Origin: Woeseia sp034521225
GTDB taxonomy: Bacteria; Pseudomonadota; Gammaproteobacteria; Steroidobacterales; Woeseiaceae
Length of the DNA stretch: 64,000 nt
Reading direction: 5' to 3'
Assembly: GCA_034521225.1 (NCBI GenBank)
Contig: JAXHMR010000018.1
Span: 1-64,000 of the forward strand
Position numbers and translations under genes: made by a program. Every line of letters begins with the position of its first letter. Position 1 is the stretch's first letter. Shown here one piece after another: positions 9,223 to 20,503 of this stretch. The notes below the pieces were generated by a model. It ran no database searches. It had not been told where the DNA came from and saw only the letters and a list, made by a program, of their open reading frames with translations.

Positions 9223-9639
9223 CGTCCGGCGACCGTACCGGCGGGATGCACCGACATACTGATTGAGCTTTATGACGCTATAGACGGTGCGTTCCTGGCA
9301 GAGTTCGGCCCGGCCGATACGTCAGAATTGTCGTTCCTGCCGCTGGAGGACTATGAACGCGATGATCCATCCGCCCCTGAGGTCATTGTGGTCGGCAGTC
9401 GCGGTGGCGGCGGTGCCGCTGCACTGCCGTTGCTGGCATGCCTGCTGCTGGCCGCGGCGGTCCGGATCAGCCGGACAATGGGTCCGGGATTTCGGGTTCA
9501 GGCCGTCCGGGTGCCGCGCTGCCGCGGTTTGCGACCCGCATCACCTTGCGGCCCCATCCCGCCAGCGTGTCGAAGTACGCGTACAAGGCCGGCACGACCA
9601 GCAGCGAGACGACGGTTGAAAAAGCCAGTCCGCCGATGA
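9223..9639 (+). CDS. C-terminal fragment of a surface protein with a glycine-rich membrane anchor
   Basis: An open frame without its own start, continuing from the foreign-looking block. It reads through LIELYDAIDGAFLAEFG and PEVIVVGSRGGGGAAALPLL, then ACLLLAAAVRISR. A glycine cluster followed by a hydrophobic helix and basic residues is the layout of GlyGly-CTERM-type sorting signals, so the true protein end is probably near 9480. The frame runs on to a stop at 9637-9639, antisense to the convergent RND gene, perhaps because of a frameshift. The rest of the gene is missing or replaced. Confidence 0.45.
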   Translation, partial: RPATVPAGCTDILIELYDAIDGAFLAEFGPADTSELSFLPLEDYERDDPSAPEVIVVGSRGGGGAAALPLLACLLLAAAVRISRTMGPGFRVQAVRVPRCRGLRPASPCGPIPPACRSTRTRPARPAARRRLKKPVRR

Positions 9640-12574
9640 TGGCACGTGCCATCGGGTAGTACGGGGGGCCGTCACCACCAACCTGGGTGGAGCCAATAGC
9701 CAATGGCGACAGTCCGACGATGTCGTTGCAACGGTCATCAGGATCGGGCGCAGGCGATCCCTGCCGGCTTCGACTATTGCTTCATTCCTGGGCAGACCCT
9801 GTTGACGCAGGTTATTGATGTGATCGACCGGCGCAATGCCGTTGTTTACGACCACACCGATCAAAATCATGATGCCGATCGATGCCATGAACGAAAAAGT
9901 CGTGCCGGTCGCAGCAAAGAAAAGGAATACACCAAAAACTGAAAAGACTATCGAGCCCAGGATGATCGAGAATGGGAACAGCGAATGCACTCAAACAACG
10001 CTGCCATTACGAGGAATATGCATGCGATGCCCAGCAATATATTCTGTGCCATCATTTGCTGGGTCTCGTCCTGACGTTCGAATCCGCGGCCGAATTTCCA
10101 GCGGTAGCCGGACGGCAATGAATATTCGTTCATCAGGTTCTCGACAGTTGGGCGGATGTCCTCGAGCGAATGATCGTTGATGAGATTTGCGGACAGTATG
10201 ACGGACGTCTGGCGGTCCGTACGGCGTATTGAATCCGGCGACTGCGCTACCGTGAAACTCGCAATGCTGCCCAGTGTAATGCGCTGGCCGTCGGCGGAAT
10301 ACAACGGCAGGTCGGCCAGTTGCTCTACGGTCGCTTGCTTGTTCGGCGCGGAACGCGAGCCGCACCTCGTACTTCGCCCTGCTCCGAGCGAATCTCACGC
10401 AGGTTCTGGCCGCGCATGGCAAACGGATATTGCGTCGGCTATAGCCGCGGTCGTTAGCCCGGCGGCCAGCAGCCGGCTGCGATCGATGCTGACCCGCACT
10501 TCCCGGTCGGCCGTCTCGGCATCGGTGCGTAAATCCCGTAGACCTTCAACACCGGAGAGGATACGCGTAATGTCCGCAGCAAGCTCATTCAGCCGGGACG
10601 TCGAATCTCCACTGATCTGGACACTGAAGCCGTCCCCGCCTCCCTGCTGGTCGAATTCAAAACTGGGCTTGCCAATGGCAAGTACCGGCATGTTTGCCCG
10701 GATTTTCTCGATGACCTGGCTGGTTGAGAGCGTTGCGTCGTCGTCCTCGGTGAGTAATATCGTTGAACTTGCCGATCCCTTGTTAAAGTATGTGTAAACA
10801 GACCGGATATCTGATTTCTTCCCTCGTTCGCAAACAGGGTCTCTTTCAATCTCGTTGACTGCAGACTCGACGCGTTCCAGTGGATGCTGGCCCTCAATGC
10901 GGTAAGGCATGTACAGGCGACGCCCGCTATCCTGCGGAAAAGCGTCGAATTTCACCAGTTGCAAGACCAGTGGCATAACGCCTATGACACAGACCAGAAG
11001 AATACCGCCAAACGTTTTCCACGGATGCACCAGGATCCATTTCAGAGAGCGTACGTAGCGGCCGGACAGCCGTGAAATCAAGGCGCCTTCTTTCGGCGTT
11101 GGCGGTGCAGAAATGCGCGCGGCCAACATAGGTACGAGGGTTTGCGCGATCAACAGCGATGCCAGCAGCGCGACAATAATTGTTACCGCGACATGCGTCA
11201 GGAATACCGTGATATCCGTCTTTATCCCGAACATGATTGGCAGGAACACGATGATCGTGGTTGCCGTGCCGGCGATGACCGCCATGCCGACTTCCTTTAC
11301 GCCGTTGTACGTCGCCTCGAACGGATGCTCGGGGTCCATGCTGCGATGCCGGAATACGCTCTCCGTGACGACAACGGCATTGTCGACGAGCATGCCGACT
11401 GCCCAGCATCGAGCGCGTGGTGGTCAGCATGTTCAGGCTCAGGTCAAAAAAGTAGAGCGCGCCCAGCGTAATCAGCAGCGAGAACGGTACTGCGGCGGTC
11501 ACGATCAAGGTGGTGGAAAGCTGGCGCAGGAACAGGTACAGGACGACGATGGCAAGCAACGCGCCGACCAGGCCCGCATTCAGCAAATCGGCCAGTGACT
11601 CCTTGACGGCATCGCCCTGATTGTCGAGATCGAAGATCTGGATGCCCTGCATCTGGGGCAGCTTGGCGACTTCGGCCACTTCGCGCATCACCCGGTCTGT
11701 TACTTCGACCATGTTCGCGCCGGTGGGATTGCCGCCAACTACGCCGATGGCATAGCTGCGGTCGAGGTGCCTTCCATAATCGCGATCAGGGCTGCGTAAC
11801 TCCACGTCGGCAACATCGCGCAGGCGCAGGTTGCCATCGTTGATAACGATATCGCGAATCTGCTGCACTGACGTGAAGTCACCATTGGGCCGTACGCTGA
11901 ATCGCTCACCATTGTCGGTGATGCGGCCGGCGCTGACGGCAAAGTTGCTGCGCTCCAGAAGTTGCCGAACAGAATCAATGTTTACGCCATGCGCCGCAAG
12001 GCGATCCGCGTTCATAAGGATTCGAATCTCACGCGGATCGACGCCCTGCAGTTCGACCCTCGAGACACCTTCGATTCGCTCTATGCGCCTTTTGAGCAAA
12101 CGATCCAGCAACTCGTGAGCTGTCCGACAGGTCACGTTCGCTTGATATGCGTAACTGCAACACCGGCTGGTCTGACAACGAACCGGTGAAAATGAATACC
12201 CGTCGTACATCCGCGGGTAGCTGATGCCGTATGCCATCTACCTTGGCGCGCGCCTCGATGCCTTTGGCACCCATGCTCTGATCCCAGCCGAACTGCAGGA
12301 ATATCTGCGCCATGTTGTCGCTCGACGTGGACTGCATGCGCTCGACGCCGCTCAGGGTGGCCAGGGATTCCTCGACAGGCCTGGTGATCAGGCGCTCGAC
12401 TTCCTCCGGTGTCGATCCGTCGTACGGTATCTGGATGAAGATGCCGGGGAATTCGATGTCCGGGAACTTTTCAAGCGGCAGCAGTCGTGATGCGATCAAT
12501 CCGACAAGCGCGAGAGCCACGAAAAAAACGACTGTCGTCACCGGACGTTGCAATGCGAGTTCGGTATGTTTCAC
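9467..12574 (-). CDS. RND efflux transporter permease, second in the operon (several frameshifts as assembled)
   Basis: About 1036 codons, the normal length for an AcrB/MdtB-type RND pump, which exports substrates from the periplasm or inner membrane using the proton gradient. The N-terminus (12574, MKHTELALQRPVTTVVFF) holds the first membrane helix and LPLEKFPDIEFPGI. Porter-domain pieces follow (VDPREIRILMNADRLAAHG), then membrane segments (LLAIVVLYLFLRQL), the helix-4 motif MLVDNAVVVTESV, and in the second half VFLFFAATGTTFSFMASIG, GVVVNNGI and RDRLRPILMT, with VSLLVVPALYAYFD at the end. At least five frame changes lie near 12160, 11400, 10395, 9985 and 9700. Its start lies 130 bases after the stop of the preceding RND gene. 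Confidence 0.8.
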
Positions 12575-12703
12575 AAGGAACTCCGGTGTGGTCCAACGGT
12601 AAGGCTCGGGAACCCCTTGCTGCAGAAACCGCCAATGCGTTCATAGGCCATCCTGCGGGATCCGGCAAGACGTTGGTAATAAAATTCAGGCTGCTGCATA
12701 AGC

Positions 12704-15700
12704 TCAGCGTCCCCCGGCAGGTACCGGCTGCGGCGACCAGCTTTCGCTGGCAGGTTCGAAGCGCTTGCGATCCAGCAGTGAGTAGACAACCGGGATTACG
12801 ACCAGTGTCAGTACGGTTGACACCAGCAATCCGCCGATAACCGTTATGGCCATTGGTGTGCGGATGTGCAGCACCTTCGCCGAAGCCGAGCGCCATCGGC
12901 AGCAGGCCAAGCACGGTCGTCAGCGTCGTCATCAGTATCGGCCGCAGGCGGGCGCGGCCGGCTTCGCGAATCGCCGCAAACTTCTCCGTGCCGCCCGCGC
13001 GCAACTTGTTGATCAGGTCGACAAGTACAATTGCGTTGTTGACGACGATACCCGCCAGCATGATGACGCCGATGAACGCGATGACATTGATCGTCGTGCC
13101 TGTCAGGAACAGCGCCAGCACAGCGCCAACGAGGGCGAGCGGAATCGTAAACAGGATGACAAACGGATGGATCAGCGATTCGAATTGCGACGCCATCACG
13201 AGGTACACGAGAAACACGGCCAGTATCAGTGCGAACTGCAGCGACGTGAAAGATTCCTGCATTTCCTCGTTTTCGCCGGTTACCAGCGCGCTGATGCCCG
13301 ACGGCATCGGCGTCCTGTCGATAATCGACCGGGCAATTGCTGCCGCGGATCCGAGGTCTCCATAGTCGATGTTGGCGCTGATAATGGCGACACGGGACTG
13401 GGCAACGCGTCGTATTTCGGCTGGGCCCTTTGCAACGACGATATCGGCAACGGCGTCGAGAGTGACGGGGCGCGCGGCCGCCGGGTTGACGATCAGGCGG
13501 CGGATATCGTCAATGCTTGCGCGATCAGTGTCGATGCTCCGGACAAGAACATCGATCTTCTTGTCGCGCCATGTATAGCGGGTTGCCAGTTCGCCGCGCA
13601 CGTTGGCAACGACGAGGTCTGCTATATCGCGTACCGACAGACCAAGCCGGGCGGCACGCTCCTGGTCGAAACGGATCTGGATTTCCGGGTTTCCCTGCTC
13701 GATGCTCGAACGAATATCGGTAAAGCGGTCGTTGGCATCGAGCTGTGCAACGATGGCCTGGCTGACGCGATCAAGCGAATCGAGATCGAACCCTGAGACT
13801 TCAATTTGCAGGGGACTCGAAAAGGTCATCAGCGACGGACGCCGGAATTCAAAAGAGGTCCCCGGTATCGATTCAACGTTTGACCGAAGTGCCGCCATGA
13901 CGCGCGCTTCCTCGTCGCGCCCGGACCCCGGCTGCAGTGTAATGCTCAGTGTGCCGCTGTGTTCGCCTGCATCCACCGGGTTGGCATCGAGACGGTTGCC
14001 CGTGCCGGCAACCGAGTACGTGAGAGCTACGCCGTCAAGTTCGCCGGCTGCACTCTCGGCCGAACGCATGACGCGGTCAGTTTCCAGCAGCGGCGTGCCC
14101 GGAGCCAGCCGCAGAGCCAGGTCGAATTCACCCTGCGATAGCTGCGGGATCAGCTCATTGCCGAGCCGCGGCACGAGCAACATTGTCAGCGCGAAGACCA
14201 CTGTTGCAGCGCCGACCACGGCACCGCGATGGCGCAGGGACCAGGCCAGCATCGGTTCGTATGCGCGCGCAGCGCCCTTGTACAGCGCCTGCATCAGAAC
14301 TGCCGGCGGCCAGAGGAGCAAGCCGAGCAGGCGACCGACCAGGAAACCGATGTAGCGGACCAGCCGGACGATGGCGGCAACGCCGCGCGTGAAACGGCCG
14401 GCCGGCACTTCCCCGGTCGGCTCCTGGTAGCGCGACCCGGCGCCCAGTGCTGCCAGCATCGGTATCAGCGTCAGAGCAACCAGCAGCGATAGCAGCAATG
14501 CGAACGTAACGGTAAGCGCCTGGTCCCGGAACAGCTGCCCGGCGATGCCGCTGATAAAAACCATCGGGAAAAACACGGCGATGGTGGTCAATGTCGATGC
14601 AACGACAGCTCCGGACACTTCTGAAGTGCCATTGCGAGCGGCGGCAACAGTGCTTTCGCCCTGTTCCTTCTTGCGCACGATGTTCTCGAGCACAACGATC
14701 GCGTTGTCGACGAGCATGCCGACAGCAAGTGCAATGCCTCCCAGTGACATGATGTTCAGCGACACGCCGTTGCTGTACATCAAAGGAAGGTGCCGATGAC
14801 GGAAATCGGTATCGCCATTGCAATGATGCTCGTGGCACGGGCATTCCTGAGGAATCCATAGAGCACGATAATGGCAAGCAGGCCGCCAATGATTGCAGCG
14901 GACGTTACCTGGTCGATCGCGGCGGCGATAAACGTAGACTGGTCGTAGACCAGGGTCAGTTCAAGGTTGTCAGGCAGGGTCTTCCGGATATCCTCGGTGC
15001 GCGCAGCGACACGCCGTGCAATTTGTACCGTGTTGGCATCGCCTTCCTTGTAGACGGCCAGCTCGACCGATTCGCGACCGTTGATGCGCGTTATTGCCTG
15101 GCGCTCCTTGAAGCCTCGCGTAACGGTTGCGACGTCGCGCAGGTGGACCGGCCGCCCGGCAACATTGGCAATTATGGCGTCGGCAAATTCGTCGACTTCC
15201 TCGAATTCGTTAATCGTACGGACCAGGAAACGCTGGCTCCCTTCCTCAAGACGTCCTCCTGAAAGGTTCACATTTTCCGCGCGGATCCGGTTGGCAATCT
15301 GCTCAATGCTGATGCCCAGCTGCGACAGTTTCTGCTGGTCGGCTCGAATCTGGATTTCGTCCTCCAGGCCGCCGCTGACTTTTACCGCCGCGGTACCTTC
15401 GACGGCTTCCAGGTCATTCTTTATGCGATCCTCTGCAAGGCGGCGCAGCATCTTCAGCGTTGCCTCGCTGGCCGTTACGTCCCTGCCGCCTGATTCCGTC
15501 TCCTTCAAACGCAGGCCGAAACGCATGATCGGCTCGGTCGACGGGTCGAAACGCAGCAAAAGAGGACGGCTGGCTTCCAGCGGAAGTTCGAGAACATCGA
15601 CCTTCTCTCGAACATCCACCCCGGCAATGTCCATGTCGGTGCCCCAGACGAATTCGAGCGTTACATCTGACTGCCCGGAGCGCGACACGGAGCGCACGAG

Positions 15701-15937
15701 CCGCACATTGCGGATTACGCCGACAGCTTCTTCGATCGGCTTCGTCAGCAGGTTTTCGACTTCGAGCGGGGCGGCGCCTGTGAGTTCACTGCGAATCGTA
15801 ATGGTTGGATAAGAAACATCAGGCAGCAGGTTGACGTCCAGCCGTGACAGGGACACAAGGCCGAACAATACAATCGCCGTTGTCACCATCGCGATGGTGA
15901 CCCTGCGTTCCGTTGCTATTTCAATCAGTCGCCGCAT
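12704..15937 (-). CDS. RND efflux transporter permease, first in the operon (two frameshifts as assembled)
   Basis: About 1078 codons, AcrB/MexB-like with the double 6-helix RND layout. The start at 15937 (MRRLIEIATERRVTIAMV) follows the upstream fusion-protein stop by 13 bases. Seen in order are LDVNLLPDVSYPTITI, DQKLSQLGISIEQIANR (porter), LLAIIVLYGFLRNARATS, then GMLVDNAIVVLENIVRKKEQ (helix 4 with the proton-relay aspartate), FFPMVFISGIAGQLFRDQA, the second porter half, LVYLVMASQFESLIHP, GIVVNNAIVLVDLINKLR and RARLRPILMTTLTTVLG. Frameshifts lie near 14790 and 12870; the last piece, MAITVIGGLLVSTVLTLVVI, ends at 12704. Two different permeases with two fusion proteins could form a hetero-RND pump of MdtBC type. 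Confidence 0.85.
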
Positions 15938-15950
15938 GGTCGGGGTCCCT

Positions 15951-17046
15951 TCAGCTTTCGTCGTTCTGCGACGGTGTCTGGCCGGCAACCGCGCTGGTGT
16001 CGTCGTTGACATTGCCGATGACATTCACTTTCGAACCGTCACGCAGCCCGTTGTGACCCACAACGACAACATGCTCTCCATCGCTCAGGCCCTCAACTAT
16101 TTCGACATGCCCCTGGTTCGAGTACCCGGTTACGACAGGACGCTTTTCGGCCGTCTCGCCATTGACGACGGGATACGATTTCGCGCGACGTCCCCCTCGA
16201 TAATCGCGTTACGCGGAATTTGCAGTGCCTGGGCGCGCATATCGGATACGATGTTGACGCGCGCGAACATGCCGGGCTTGAGCCGACGCGTCGGGTCGGA
16301 TACCTCTATCGTTATTTTGAAAGTACCCGTAGATGGATCGACAACGGGACTGACGCGAGCCACGGTGGCGCCGAAAGACTTGTCCGCCAGCGCATCGACA
16401 TCGAGTGTTACCGGCATGCCTGGCTCGATGAGACGATATTCCTTTTCCGGAATGTGCAAATAAGCAACAAGCGGCTCCAGACTGGTCACGCGAAACATCG
16501 GGGCATTGACTTCAATGGTGTTGCCGGTCTTGACCAGTCGTTCCGAAACTACACCGTTTATTGGCGCGCGAATTTCCGTATAGCTCAGCTCCAGCCTGGC
16601 GAGGTCCCGGGTCGCTTCCAGTGCCTCCATTTCATACTGGATTTTTTCAAAATCGCCGGCACTGATGAGGCTGCGGTCCTTGAGATCCTGGTTGCGCTCG
16701 AAGTCGCGTCGCAGTTTTTGCAGCCGCGCATCGGCCTGGGCGAGGTCGCAGCCGCAGACGGTCGCCATCGAGGCGGGCCAGCAGGTCGCCTGCCATCGAC
16801 GTCGTCACCTTCCTCGGCATGGATTGCCTCTATTTCGCCGGCGACCTTGGCGACGACCAAAGCTTCGGCAAATGCCTCGACGGCGGCGGTGCCGGTATGC
16901 GTTGCATAAATGTCTGCCCTCGAGGGTGTCGCCACTTCGACAGGAATAGCCGGTGCCGATTCTTCTTCTTTTTCGCCCTCGCGCTGGTTACAGGCAGCCA
17001 GAAAAGCGACAGCGGCCATGACCGCTGTAATCCCGGTGATTCGCAT
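15951..17046 (-). CDS. RND membrane fusion (adaptor) lipoprotein, second adaptor (frameshifted as assembled)
   Basis: A periplasmic adaptor of about 365 residues that would bridge the RND permease and an outer-membrane channel. The N-terminal lipoprotein signal is MRITGITAVMAAVAFLAAC. The lipoyl half follows (VVAKVAGEIEAIHAEEGDDV), then a helical hairpin (DARLQKLRRDFERNQDLKD), the second lipoyl half (YTEIRAPINGVVSERLVKTG), a beta barrel (GMPVTLDVDALADKSFGATV) and a membrane-proximal domain (VVTGYSNQGHVEIVEGLSDG). Frame changes occur near 16770 and 16187; the C-terminus ends QTPSQNDES at 15951. It lies 29 bases after the first adaptor and 13 before the RND gene. No outer-membrane TolC-like gene is in the window. 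Confidence 0.8.
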
Positions 17047-17075
17047 GGTTGGTTCTTCCCCGTTCTTGTGATGTC

Positions 17076-18163
17076 TCAGGCGCCGGTGCGGCCGGGCGTG
17101 CCGGAGCTCGCGAGTACCCGTGAACCGTCACGAAGCCCGCTGACGCCGGAGTTAACGACTTCTTCGCCAGCCTCAAGGCCCGAAAGAATCTGCGTCTGGT
17201 CGCCGCTTTCGATGCCTGCCTTGACCCGCCTGCGCTCGACTATGCCGTCTTTGACAACGTAAACGATACTTTCTCCGTCTTCATGCTCGATGCTTTGCGA
17301 CGGCACGGTCAGCACCTGCTCATACTTGTGATAATAGACGGTAAATCGCCCGAACATGCCAGGGACAAGAGCCCGGTCAGGGTTGTCGATATAGACCGTT
17401 GCGCGAAACGTGCCGCTTGCCGTGTCAACGGTCGGGCTGAGACGCGCGATCGTAGCCTCGAATTGTTCCCCTGGCGCCGCGTCGACCGTCAAAGATACAT
17501 CGAGACCAGCCCGGAACAGGGCCAGCTCCGTTTGTGGAACCTTGAGCTCCGCGATCAGGCGCGATGTATCGACGATACGAAACGCCAGCTCGCCGTTGAT
17601 TAAGCACGTCGCCCGGCCACAATATGCCGGCTCGCAATAACACCGGCGATTGGCGCGCGGACCTCTGAATACCGGTAGTTCAGCCGATCCAGCTCCATTG
17701 CCGCCTTGAGCTCGGCAACTTCAAATTTGAGGCTCTCGAAGGCAGCGCTGCTGACAAGCCCGCGCTCGTGCAGGCTCACCTGGCGCTGGTACTCACCCTG
17801 GCGCTGCAGGAACTCCGCTTCAGTCTTGCGCAGGCGAATTTCAAGCCGCCCGGCATCGATACGCGCGAGCAACTGGCCCTGGACAACACGATCGCCTTCC
17901 TCGACCAGCGTTTCAACGACTTCGCCGGCGATACGGGCCGGCACCTGCGCTTCGCCGTCCGCCGCGACATTCGCGGTCGCGTGATAGAGGGCATACAGGT
18001 CGGAAAAGCGCGCCGCAACGCTCTGCACCGGCAACGGCGTGTGCTCGGCGACCGCGTCCATGCCATCGTCAACTTTAGCCTCGCCAACGCCGCAACCTGC
18101 GACGAGCAGGGCGGCCGCAAGCGCCGTCAGTCCGGCGATGCTGCGATTCAGGGAGTGGGCCAT
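17076..18163 (-). CDS. RND membrane fusion (adaptor) lipoprotein, first gene of the efflux operon (frameshifted as assembled)
   Basis: An adaptor of about 362 residues. The start at 18163 (MAHSLNRSIAGLTALAAALL) leads into a lipobox ending VAGC. The lipoyl motif PARIAGEVVETLVEEGDRVV, the hairpin QRQGEYQRQVSLHERGLV and YSEVRAPIAGVIASRHIVAG are in one frame. After a break near 17605 come GELAFRIVDTSRLIAELKVP, RLSPTVDTASGTFRATVYID and VSGLRDGSRVLASSGTPGR. The longer open frame from 18223 has no adjacent ribosome binding site and covers the promoter, so 18163 is preferred. The gene leads the operon of two adaptors and two RND pumps. Confidence 0.8.
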
Positions 18164-18181
18164 TGGAGCGTCCTGGTCAAT

Positions 18182-18223
18182 TAGTGTTGTAGTTAAGTAT
18201 AACACTAGATAAGTATTGCGCAA
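18182..18223 (-). promoter_or_regulatory. promoter with palindromic operator for the RND efflux operon
   Basis: On the minus strand TTGCGC (18218-18223), a 16-base spacer and TATACT (18196-18201) form a good sigma-70-type promoter, giving a leader of roughly 25 bases before the ATG at 18163. A perfect inverted repeat, TAGTGTT (18182-18188) and AACACTA (18201-18207) with a 12-base spacer, straddles the -10 box. This is where a TetR- or MarR-type repressor would bind; no such regulator gene is adjacent. Confidence 0.6.
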
Positions 18224-18433
18224 GTGCTATTGCAGATCGGGATAAACCTGAATAAATGCCTTGGAAAAACGGCAGTAAGAGAAAAATCCGTCGCCGAATC
18301 ACCGTGCACCGCAATCCGCGGTCATTCCCTTAGATGCGCGACCACGGGATTTGGATTAAGTCCGATTGCACCAGATACAAGGCCGCGTTGGACGGCCCGG
18401 ATATCGGCTTCTTGCCGGCGAACTCGCGGCCCG

Positions 18434-18484
18434 GATTATTCATGAACGTTCGGCTTTGGCGGCAGGCGAAGGCGCGGCCCGGGG
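18434..18484 (-). repeat. partial copy of palindromic repeat family A
   Basis: Begins ATTATTCATGAACGTTCGG and runs through GCGAAGGCGCGGCCCGGGG. This equals the reverse complement of the right-hand end of the full copies at 39808 and 54681, with some mismatches. It stops where the central palindrome would begin, 12 bases before a full copy. Confidence 0.65.
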
Positions 18485-18496
18485 TTGGCGGTCAGA

Positions 18497-18675
18497 ATGA
18501 TTCATGAACGGTCGGCTGCGGTGGTAAGCGGAGGCGCACCCCGGGGAGGGCTTTTCAGGGACGCTGTGAATACGTCCCTGTACGCTCTGTGCCGGACGTC
18601 CCTGTCCGGCACAGCCCTGAAAAGCCCTCCCCGGGGCACACCTCCGCCCCTGTCTGTGTGCCGTTCATGAATAAT
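18497..18675 (-). repeat. palindromic dispersed repeat family A, full copy (inverted)
   Basis: A 179-base element with TTCATGAACG-type ends (left end ATGATTCATGAACG, right end CGTTCATGAATAAT). Inside are inverted arms with core CCCCGGGGAGGGCTTTTCAG and its complement, and an inner hairpin CTGTGCCGGAC/GTCCGGCACAG. Compared with the copies at 39808-39986 and 54681-54861 it is inverted. It carries no transposase and is intergenic, so it is a MITE- or REP-like element. Confidence 0.75.
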
Positions 18676-18726
18676 CCTCCATCGCGCCATTGGCACTTAC
18701 CGGAGTGTCCGTTCGAGCATTGAGGA

Positions 18727-18976
18727 GCACCGGTACCCCCTGTGGGGAGGTCTTTGGGGGAAATAAAGCGGACCGAAGGGAGCCATTCCCCCGAAGACCT
18801 CCCCACAGGGGGTACCGGTGCGGACGGGCCCTTTGATGGAAATAAAGCGGACCAAGGGAGCCATTCCTTCAAAGGGCTCCCGGCAGGGGGTACCGGTGCG
18901 GCGGACGCGGTCCTTAAACCAAAAGAATCCGGACCGAAAGCAGCCATTCCGCCAAAAGACTCCCCGCCCGTACGGC
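18727..18976. repeat. three tandem copies of palindromic repeat family B
   Basis: The first unit (18727-18821) is a 95-base near-perfect palindrome with 28-base arms starting GCACCGGTACCCCCTGTGGG, around a conserved centre AAATAAAGCGGACCGAAGGG followed by AGCCATTCC. A second unit (about 18826-18899) and a third, more diverged unit (about 18902-18976) keep the GCGGACC..GGGAGCCATTCC centre with changed arms. A single further copy is at 30703-30797. The array fills the gap between the efflux operon promoter and the end of the FAD oxidase gene and may also act as a terminator. Confidence 0.75.
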
Positions 18977-18978
18977 CC

Positions 18979-20350
18979 TTAAGAAAGCGCCAGTACGTCT
19001 AAAGGAAGTACTGCGACAAAAACGGATTCATCCATGCGGTTGTCCGGGTCCAGCCGCCGGCGCATCTTACGGAAGAACTCGAGACGGCTGCCAAATATTT
19101 CCCGTGCATAGTCGGACTGCAGGCTTCGCGACTGGTTGAACAGCGGCAAGCCCCCCCAGTGCTGGGCGAAATTCGCGAAGTCGATGGCAAAATCCTCCCA
19201 GCCGCTTTCCTGCGTCGACATGGCCCGCACGGCGATCATCGGTTCGTCAAATGCCGGTGACAGCAATGCGCTCTGGTCCTGGTTCAGGCGAAAGCCCATG
19301 GTTGGCATGTCACAGCGAAACCCGCTGTCGTCTTGTATGCGTATGCAAAAGTCCCGGTAGGCTTGCACGACGATAGAGAAGTCCGAGGCGGGGAATAGCC
19401 AGGTTGAGTAGTGCAGCCGGCCCGCACGGCTGCCGCTGGACTGCGTTGCCGAATTGCTGCCGTGCGAAACCAGCCGGTTGTTGACCAGCCCCTGGGTAAC
19501 CTTGCTGATCTCGTCGATGAGCCGGTAACGGACGCCGGCGATGGGTACGATGCGGTTCAGCGACTTGAAAACATGGGGCAGCACCGTGCTTTCGCCCCAG
19601 TCCTTGAGCCGCCACGGAAGCCGTCCGCTGTCAGCGGCCGTGTCGTCATAGCGGCGCAGGTCGAGGTAGACGCGATCGCGAAACGGCATAAGGTAGAACT
19701 TGACGCCGACCCGGGTACGCGCCAGTTTTTCCGACGCCGCTGCGAACTGGCTGATCGTGCAGCGCCGGTGTGAGACAGAAAACGGCTGGATCGGCCGTAC
19801 ACGCAACGTGATTTCGTGAATGATGCCGAGCATGCCGTAGCTCAACCGCATGGCACTCAGTAAATTGCGTTTTTCTTCGCCGACTGACAACTGGGTGCCG
19901 CTCGGAGTGACCAGCTTGAGATTGCACACTTGCGAGGCGAACAATGCGCCATCATCACCGATGGCCGGGCCGATACACCCACCGGCAACCGCACCGCCAA
20001 CCGTACGGTTCGCAAGATCGTAGCTGCCCTCCAGTTCGAGACCCTGTTCAGCGAGCGTCGCTGCCAGGTCGCGCAGGCGTACGCCGGGCTGCACCGTTAC
20101 GGTGTAATCGTGCAGATCGATGTCGCTGACCTGGTTCATGGCAGTCAGATCGATAACGGTACCGGCGATGGCTGTGTTGCATTCAGTCGCCGAACTGCCG
20201 GAACCCATGGGCCGGAAAGGCGGCAGGCAGGTTTGCGCCGGCATCGAGGACTGCGCGCAATTCGTTGACACTGTGGGGCCGGACGACGGTCGGCTCCGCC
20301 GGTGGACGGACGCGGTAAGCGCCGGACTTCCTGAGCGTATTTGCGGACAT
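18979..20350 (-). CDS. FAD-binding (PCMH-type) oxidoreductase, sugar-lactone oxidase-like (frameshifted as assembled)
   Basis: About 457 residues. The start at 20350 (MSANTLRKSGAYRVRPP) leads into a VRPHSVNELRAVLDAG strand of the FAD-binding type 4 fold. After one frameshift near 20195 the protein continues with SATECN, IDLTAMNQVSDIDLHDYTVT, VQPGVRLRDLAATLAEQGL and TVGGAVAGGCIGPAIGDDGA (FAD pyrophosphate site), VTPSGTQLSVGEEKRNLL and YGMLGIIHEITLRVRP. The C-terminal half ends FRKMRRRLDPDNRMDESV. The layout matches aldonolactone oxidase/GlcD-like flavoenzymes; the substrate is unknown. No Tat or Sec signal is evident. The transcript starts with a c-di-GMP-I riboswitch. An 8-bp hairpin (20402-20422) without a U-run lies between riboswitch and start. 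Confidence 0.75.
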
Positions 20351-20503
20351 TGATGCTCCAGGCAACAATCGGTGGTCGGGGATCGGGCTTGGCAGCCGCG
20401 CCGACGGAACAACATTCCGTCGCCACGGGTCAGAATACGTGCCCGGGATTGCCTGGATCTGGAGGTTGCGCGAACGGCGAACGCCGTCGCTACGTCTTAA
20501 CGT

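Noticed and set aside
12846..13796. Plus-strand open frame (316 codons) across the RND gene
   Set aside because: Composition (His, Arg, Gln, Asp rich) is typical of antisense shadow; the RND frame has all family motifs.
18485..18670. Small ORF inside repeat A considered as a toxin or peptide gene
   Set aside because: It lies wholly within a palindromic repeat and is better explained as a by-product.
18742..19002. 86-codon frame through the repeat B array
   Set aside because: It is the translation of three tandem palindromes; no independent coding evidence.
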